Below, one piece after another: positions 5,743-9,615 of a stretch of 9,615 bases of DNA. Source of the DNA: CAZTPH01 sp031552655 (GTDB lineage Bacteria; Pseudomonadota; Gammaproteobacteria; UBA9339); the NCBI GenBank assembly GCA_031552655.1, contig JAVBML010000019.1, positions 1 to 9,615 on the forward strand, written 5' to 3'. Below the pieces are notes generated by a model that was not told the DNA's origin, made no database searches, and was given only the letters and a program-made list of their open reading frames with translations. Position 1 is the first letter of the stretch, and every line of letters starts with the position of its first letter. The position numbers and the translations under genes were made by a program.

Positions 5743-6915
5743 ATGAAAAAAATTATCTACTACTTTTTAATATTGTTGCTAGCTGTATGGTTAGGCTTGA
5801 TTATGAGTAGGCATGTTGGCTATGTTTTAATTTCCTACGGGGATGTTACCATTGCGAGTTCACTATGGTTTGCGGCATTGGCTTTAATTGTTATTTTCTC
5901 ATTGCTATATTTGTTGCTGCGATGTTGCAGTAAAATAACACTATTAAGTTCTTCCGTTGGAGAATGGTATCGAAGGCGTAGAAGGAAAAGAGCTCAAGGT
6001 CAAACCATTGCTGCCATCTATGATCTGCTGGAGGGTAATTTTGCCAAGGCTGAAAAGAGGTTTATGCATTTTGCACCACACAGTGATGTGTCGCTGATTA
6101 ATTACCTCGGTGCCGCCATTGTGGCTCAGCAGCAAGGAGCATTAGACAGACAAGAGCGCTACATGCTTTTAGCCCAAAAAATAGGTGCCAATCGGGACAT
6201 TACCGTGGCCATGGTTAGGGTTCGTTTGGCCATGGAAAATGGGAATTTTGAGGAAGCTACTATAATTTTGCAGGATTTGAAATCGCAAAGACCTAGAAAC
6301 AAATTTATACTTTCTCTATTGAAAGATCTCTATGTTAAAGGAGAGCGATGGGATGAATTGAAGGAGCTATTACCAGCTCTAAGAAAATATGAAATTATGG
6401 CTTCCAATGATGATCTAGATGCGCTGGAGCACAGGCTCTATGAAAAATTGCTATGGGCCGCTAAATTAGGAGGAAGTATTGATGATTTTTGGAAAGCCAT
6501 ACCTAGGTATTTACAAAAGAAATCCTCCATGGTAGCCATCTACACGCAACATTTGTTGGAGCATAGTAGAGTTGATGAAGCTGAAGCCATGCTTAAGATA
6601 GTTTTGCGTAAAGAGCTAGATGGTGCTCTGCTGCGTATCTATGCAAACATAGATAGCCGTGACCCCATTAAACATCTTACGCGGGCAGAGAAATGGCTAC
6701 GTACTAATCCCCAGCATCCTGATCTAATGCTGATTCTTGGTAAGATATGTTGGCGCCAGAAGTTGTGGGGTAAGGCGAAGGATTATTTAGAACGGAGCGT
6801 AAAATTTGCTAAAAATAGGGAAGCCCATTTAGCATTAGCCGATTTTTTTGCGGAACGCAATGATCTTCCTCGGGCTGTGGATTGTTACCATAGGGCCTTC
6901 CTTTGCTCCGATTAA
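5743..6915 (+). CDS. hemY: HemY family TPR membrane protein
   Basis: This is the proteobacterial HemY, unrelated to Bacillus protoporphyrinogen oxidase HemY. It is an inner-membrane protein linked to late porphyrin metabolism, and its exact activity is uncertain. The 390 residues begin with two membrane helices (about 4-22 and 41-59) separated by a short loop, as in the HemY N-terminal domain. An Arg-rich stretch (about 75-84) follows, then helical hairpins of TPR type. The clearest TPR pair lies at the C-terminus (about residues 323-388), with LGKICWRQKLWGKAKDYLE and then HLALADFF, AERNDL and RAVDCYHRAF. Length and order match E. coli HemY (398 residues). AGGA at about 5727-5730 is a somewhat distant ribosome binding site. 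It closes the run that begins at 4184; no clear terminator follows. Confidence 0.92.
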   Translation: MKKIIYYFLILLLAVWLGLIMSRHVGYVLISYGDVTIASSLWFAALALIVIFSLLYLLLRCCSKITLLSSSVGEWYRRRRRKRAQGQTIAAIYDLLEGNFAKAEKRFMHFAPHSDVSLINYLGAAIVAQQQGALDRQERYMLLAQKIGANRDITVAMVRVRLAMENGNFEEATIILQDLKSQRPRNKFILSLLKDLYVKGERWDELKELLPALRKYEIMASNDDLDALEHRLYEKLLWAAKLGGSIDDFWKAIPRYLQKKSSMVAIYTQHLLEHSRVDEAEAMLKIVLRKELDGALLRIYANIDSRDPIKHLTRAEKWLRTNPQHPDLMLILGKICWRQKLWGKAKDYLERSVKFAKNREAHLALADFFAERNDLPRAVDCYHRAFLCSD

Positions 6916-7035
6916 CTGGGGGTTGTTTGTTCTTTGATATGGTAATTGTTTAAATCTATTGATACTAAATGTAAGATAGGATTGTAGCTAAAAGAGTTAT
7001 CGATGATGTGATTTTTTATTTTTTGGAAATAAACT
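6916..7035. other. hemY-glyA intergenic region, no site identified
   Basis: This 120-bp AT-rich gap probably holds the glyA promoter. Several TTGATA or TTGTTT hexamers occur (near 6937, 6947 and 6959), but none has a good -10 box at 16-18 bp. No riboswitch-like structure, strong hairpin or Met/PurR-type operator was recognised. The glyA ribosome binding site is weak (GGAAAT near 7024-7029). Confidence 0.4.
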
Positions 7036-8301
7036 ATGTATAAAAAACATTTTTCTCTGGCAGCCTTTGATAAAGAACTAGAGCAAGCTCTTGCCGGAGA
7101 GTCACGGCGCCAGGAGGAGCATATTGAATTAATTGCTTCGGAAAATTATGCTAGTCCCATGGTATTAGCCCTTCAGGGATCTTTGTTTAACAATAAATAT
7201 GCCGAGGGTTATCCGGGTAAACGTTACTATGGTGGATGTGAATATATTGATTGGGTGGAAAATCTAGCCATTGCACGGGCTAGGGAGTTGTTTGGTGCTG
7301 ATTTTGCCAACGTACAACCTCATTCGGGATCCCAGGCCAATGCCGCGGCATACTATGCCTGTATTCTTCCGGGTGCCACCATCATGGGGATGGATTTGGC
7401 TGCGGGCGGACATTTAACCCATGGCTCCAAGGTAAATTTTTCGGGGAAACTATACAATGCAATTACCTTTGGTCTCAAAGAGAAGACAGGTGAAATAGAC
7501 TATGATCAGGCAGCAAGTTTAGCGAAAATGCATCGTCCCCAGGTTATTATGGCAGGATTTTCTGCCTATTCTCGCATCGTGGATTGGGAAAGATTTCGAA
7601 AAATCGCCGATGAGGTTGGAGCATTATTGATCTGTGACATTGCCCATGTTGCTGGACTAGTGGCAGTGGGAATCTATCCCTCGCCGGTGAAGTTAGCAGA
7701 TATTACCACTTCCACTACCCATAAAACCTTGCGGGGGCCTAGATCCGGTTTAATACTGGCTCGAGCTAACTCTATACTAGAAAAAAAAATCAATGCCGCC
7801 ATATTTCCTGGTTTACAGGGCGGACCATTGGGTCATGTAATTGCCGCCAAGGCCCTTGCATTCAGGGAAGCAATGGCACCGGGGTTTAAAGAATACCAGG
7901 AGCAGGTTGTCAGAAATGCAAAATTAATGGCCAATATCATGATGAAACGTGGCTATGAAATTGTATCCGGCGGTACCGATAATCATCTCTTTTTGCTAAA
8001 TTTAATCAATAAAAATATTACCGGTAGGGAAGCCGAAGAGGTATTAGCTCGGGCTAACATTATTGCTAATAAAAATTCCGTTCCCGGGGATCCCAGATCT
8101 CCCATGGTTACTAGCGGTTTACGTTTAGGTACCCCAGCAATTACCACGCGGGGTTTCGGTGAAGAGGAAGTGGAGATGGTAGCAACGTGGATTTGTGAAA
8201 TTTTAGACGACCTTGCTAACCAAAAAAATATTACCAGAATAAAGCAAGAAGTGCTTACACTCTGCGAAAAATTTCCTGTCTATGAAAAAAATATTGGGTA
8301 A
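7036..8301 (+). CDS. glyA: Serine hydroxymethyltransferase
   Basis: GlyA is a PLP enzyme that interconverts serine plus tetrahydrofolate with glycine plus 5,10-methylene-tetrahydrofolate. It is the main source of one-carbon units for purines, dTMP and methionine. The 421 residues compare with 417 in E. coli. Clear blocks are IELIASENY (30-38), NKYAEGYPGKRYYGG (53-67), NVQPHSGSQAN (92-102), GGHLTHG (124-130), the PLP-contacting Asp201 and His204, and THKTLRGP (228-235) with Schiff-base Lys230. FPGLQGGP, SGGTDNHL, NKNSVPGDP and SGLRLGTPA follow in the usual order. The start at 7036 is the only one that keeps the family N-terminus in length. It is a single gene with its own upstream gap. It converges with grpE across 25 bp that contain no visible terminator hairpin. 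Confidence 0.98.
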   Translation: MYKKHFSLAAFDKELEQALAGESRRQEEHIELIASENYASPMVLALQGSLFNNKYAEGYPGKRYYGGCEYIDWVENLAIARARELFGADFANVQPHSGSQANAAAYYACILPGATIMGMDLAAGGHLTHGSKVNFSGKLYNAITFGLKEKTGEIDYDQAASLAKMHRPQVIMAGFSAYSRIVDWERFRKIADEVGALLICDIAHVAGLVAVGIYPSPVKLADITTSTTHKTLRGPRSGLILARANSILEKKINAAIFPGLQGGPLGHVIAAKALAFREAMAPGFKEYQEQVVRNAKLMANIMMKRGYEIVSGGTDNHLFLLNLINKNITGREAEEVLARANIIANKNSVPGDPRSPMVTSGLRLGTPAITTRGFGEEEVEMVATWICEILDDLANQKNITRIKQEVLTLCEKFPVYEKNIG

Positions 8302-8326
8302 CTTAGTAACCGGCTCTTTGATTTGA

Positions 8327-8899
8327 TTATTTTGCTACCACCACTAGAGCAGGTCGCAGGAGACGATCTCGAAGAAAATACCCTTTTTGAATAACCTCTA
8401 GAACCGTGTTCTGATTTTCCCCATTAATGGCTTCTCTGGTAGTCATGGCAGTGTGCCTATCGGGGTTAAATTCCTCTCCTCGAGGGTCAATGGGGGTAAT
8501 ATCATATTTTTTTAATAGCTCCAATAGAGATTCTAGAGTTAGCTCTATGCCTAGGTAAAAATCCTTAAGCTGTTCATTTTCCACTGCTTTGGTTGCGAGA
8601 CTACGTTCCAAGTTATCTACGGTGGTTAGAATATCGTAGGCGAATTTTTCAATGGCATATTTATGGATATTTGCTATTTCCCTTTCACTGCGTCGCTTCA
8701 GATTTTCCAATTCGGCTTGGGCTGCTAGCCAGTTGCTGCGGTTTTCCTGAATTTTCTGCTCTGCCAGTGCCAGTTGTTCAGATAATTGTTTATAGCTAGG
8801 GTGCTCCAAAATCAGCTGATCCAAATTATCAATATCGTTGAGTTGCTGGGTGAAGTCTGGTTTCGGATCGTCATTGTTTTGTTTTTTGTCTTGGTTCAT
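8327..8899 (-). CDS. grpE: GrpE, nucleotide exchange factor of DnaK
   Basis: GrpE works as a dimer to release ADP from DnaK and so resets the Hsp70 cycle; it also acts as a thermosensor. The 190 residues compare with 197 in E. coli. Residues 1-35 are polar and disordered. Residues 36-90 form the long helix, including LAAQAELENLKRRSEREI (58-75), and DNLERSL (95-101) follows. The C-terminal beta domain carries the signature FNPDRHTAM (144-152) and ends VIQKGYFLRDRLLRPALVVV. The start has CAGGT (8905-8909 on this strand) 5 bp upstream. dnaK and dnaJ are not next to it in the visible part. A sigma32-like site lies upstream at 8958-8986, consistent with heat-shock control. Confidence 0.97.
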   Translation of the reverse strand: MNQDKKQNNDDPKPDFTQQLNDIDNLDQLILEHPSYKQLSEQLALAEQKIQENRSNWLAAQAELENLKRRSEREIANIHKYAIEKFAYDILTTVDNLERSLATKAVENEQLKDFYLGIELTLESLLELLKKYDITPIDPRGEEFNPDRHTAMTTREAINGENQNTVLEVIQKGYFLRDRLLRPALVVVAK

Positions 8900-8951
8900 A
8901 TTTTACCTGCTGAGAAATTTGTTTTTCGAAGCATAGCATGAAAAATATTGT

Positions 8952-8968
8952 GTTGCCATGGGGGCAAC
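8952..8968. repeat. Small stem-loop upstream of grpE
   Basis: GTTGCC and GGCAAC form a 6-bp perfect stem around a 5-base loop. It overlaps the candidate sigma32 -10 element of grpE, so the same bases may serve promoter recognition or a protein site. No T run follows on either strand, so it is not a usual terminator. Confidence 0.5.
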
Positions 8969-8986
8969 CAATGCGCTATTGTAAAG
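8958..8986 (-). promoter_or_regulatory. grpE: Candidate heat-shock (sigma32) promoter for grpE
   Basis: Reading toward grpE, CTTTACA (8986 to 8980) matches the sigma32 -35 consensus CTTGAAA in five of seven positions. After 16 bp, CCCCAT (8963 to 8958) matches the -10 core exactly. Transcription would start near 8950, leaving a leader of about 50 bases. The call rests on the CCCCAT core, its spacing, and the known heat-shock control of grpE in gamma-proteobacteria; the -35 is imperfect. Confidence 0.4.
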
Positions 8987-9006
8987 CCATGGAATATTTT
9001 CCATGG
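8987..9006. repeat. Perfect 8-bp inverted repeat upstream of metG
   Basis: CCATGGAA, TATT, TTCCATGG form a perfect 8-bp stem with a 4-base loop, 25 bp before the metG start. It may be an operator for metG or an element in the metG leader. There is no T run on the plus side, so termination is unlikely. Two of the 15 CCATGG sites in the window form its arms. Confidence 0.7.
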
Positions 9007-9030
9007 TCATCGAAGCGAGATCTCTATATT

Positions 9031-9615
9031 ATGAAAAAAATGTTAGTAACCTCCGCTCTGGTATATGCCAATGGTCCCATGCACCTTGGGCATATTTTAG
9101 AGCAGATACAAGCGGATATATGGGTGCGGTTTCAGAGAATGCAAGGAAGGAATTGCCTGTACTTGAGTGGAGATGATGCCCACGGTACACCCATAATGAT
9201 AGCGGCACAGAAATATAATTTAGCCCCCGAAGAATTGATTGCCAGTGCCAAAAATTCCCATGAGCTAGATGCCCAGGGATTTCTCATAGAGTTTGATAAT
9301 TACCATACCACGCATTCGGTGGAAAATAGGGAGTTAACTTCACTGGTCTATCAGCGTCTTCAGCGGCGCGGTGACATTGAGGTACGGACCATTAATCAAG
9401 CCTTTGATGAGGATAAGGGTATGTTTCTTCCCGATCGCTATGTGAAGGGCGATTGTCCGCGGTGCGGTGCTCTAGATCAGTATGGTGATAACTGTGAAAG
9501 CTGTGGCGCTACCTATGTTGCCGGGGAGTTGCTAAATCCCATTTCAACTCTATCGGGAAAGCCACCAACCCAGAAAACCTCGGAGCACTATTTTTTTAAA
9601 TTGGAAAAATATACC
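9031..9615 (+). CDS. metG: Methionyl-tRNA synthetase, N-terminal part (3' partial)
   Basis: MetRS charges tRNA-Met, including the initiator, with methionine. The frame runs 195 codons to the right edge with no stop. The Rossmann start MLVTSALVYANG (4-15) leads to the class I signature HLGH (18-21); the usual Pro in ALPYANG is Val11 here. IQADIWVRFQRMQGRN, DDAHGTPIM, FDNYHTTHS and GMFLPDRYVKG follow in E. coli order. The zinc knuckle has Cys142, Cys145, Cys155 and Cys158. SEHYFF near the end is also typical. The KMSKS loop and anticodon domain lie outside the window. ATG at 9031 has only a weak GAGA site at 9017-9020; ATG at 9040 is a possible alternative start. It is divergent from grpE. Confidence 0.97.
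   Translation, partial: MKKMLVTSALVYANGPMHLGHILEQIQADIWVRFQRMQGRNCLYLSGDDAHGTPIMIAAQKYNLAPEELIASAKNSHELDAQGFLIEFDNYHTTHSVENRELTSLVYQRLQRRGDIEVRTINQAFDEDKGMFLPDRYVKGDCPRCGALDQYGDNCESCGATYVAGELLNPISTLSGKPPTQKTSEHYFFKLEKYT

Noticed and set aside
6937..6985. Sigma70 promoter for glyA
   Set aside because: Several -35-like hexamers exist, but none has a -10 match better than about three of six at normal spacing.
8302..8326. Terminator between glyA and grpE
   Set aside because: The 25-bp gap has a short direct repeat of GTAAC but no stem with a loop and T run.
8593..8799. Plus-strand frame of 68 codons inside grpE
   Set aside because: It lies wholly antisense to the well-supported grpE gene and shows no recognisable motif. 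The minus-strand frames inside hemX (5094-5306) and hemY (5944-6135) were dropped for the same reason.

Overview
The window looks like a moderately AT-rich proteobacterial chromosome. Ordinary housekeeping genes sit beside one large unrecognised protein and one small periplasmic-type protein. FabI, L28, L33, thymidine kinase, HemX, HemY, GlyA, GrpE and MetRS all read as gamma/beta-proteobacterial types. The small protein at 4184-4726 recalls a Legionellales family linked to type IVB (Dot/Icm) secretion, and the first protein is built like a secreted effector. My best guess, an inference only, is a host-associated or intracellular gammaproteobacterium of Legionellales/Coxiella type. An intracellular betaproteobacterium is the alternative. 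No rRNA, tRNA, CRISPR array, insertion sequence or phage gene was seen.

Layout. Positions 1-2070 (+) hold a large low-complexity protein, open at the left edge, with a Gly/Asn hinge, an amphipathic middle and a Glu/Lys-rich tail. Its middle shows faint three-fold similarity to eukaryotic mitochondrial carriers. Then come fabI (2149-2943, +) and rpmB-rpmG (3022-3479, +). The last meets tdk (3489-4070, -) tail to tail across an inverted repeat that contains both stop codons. From the short tdk upstream region, which holds a perfect 12-bp palindrome, a tight three-gene run goes rightward: an EirA-like membrane-anchored protein (4184-4726), hemX (4747-5709) and hemY (5743-6915). glyA (7036-8301, +) converges with grpE (8327-8899, -). 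A divergent control region (8900-9030) with stem-loops and a sigma32-like site leads to metG (9031 to the right edge, +, partial).

How they work together. Most genes serve core growth: fatty acid elongation, ribosome assembly, dTMP salvage, one-carbon/glycine supply, DnaK chaperoning and Met-tRNA charging. hemX and hemY stand without hemC/hemD and share a run with a putative secretion-associated envelope protein. The main points for follow-up are the carrier-like first protein, a FabI with several changed active-site-region residues, the EirA-like gene joined to hemXY, and a marked excess of the palindrome CCATGG (15 copies by hand count).
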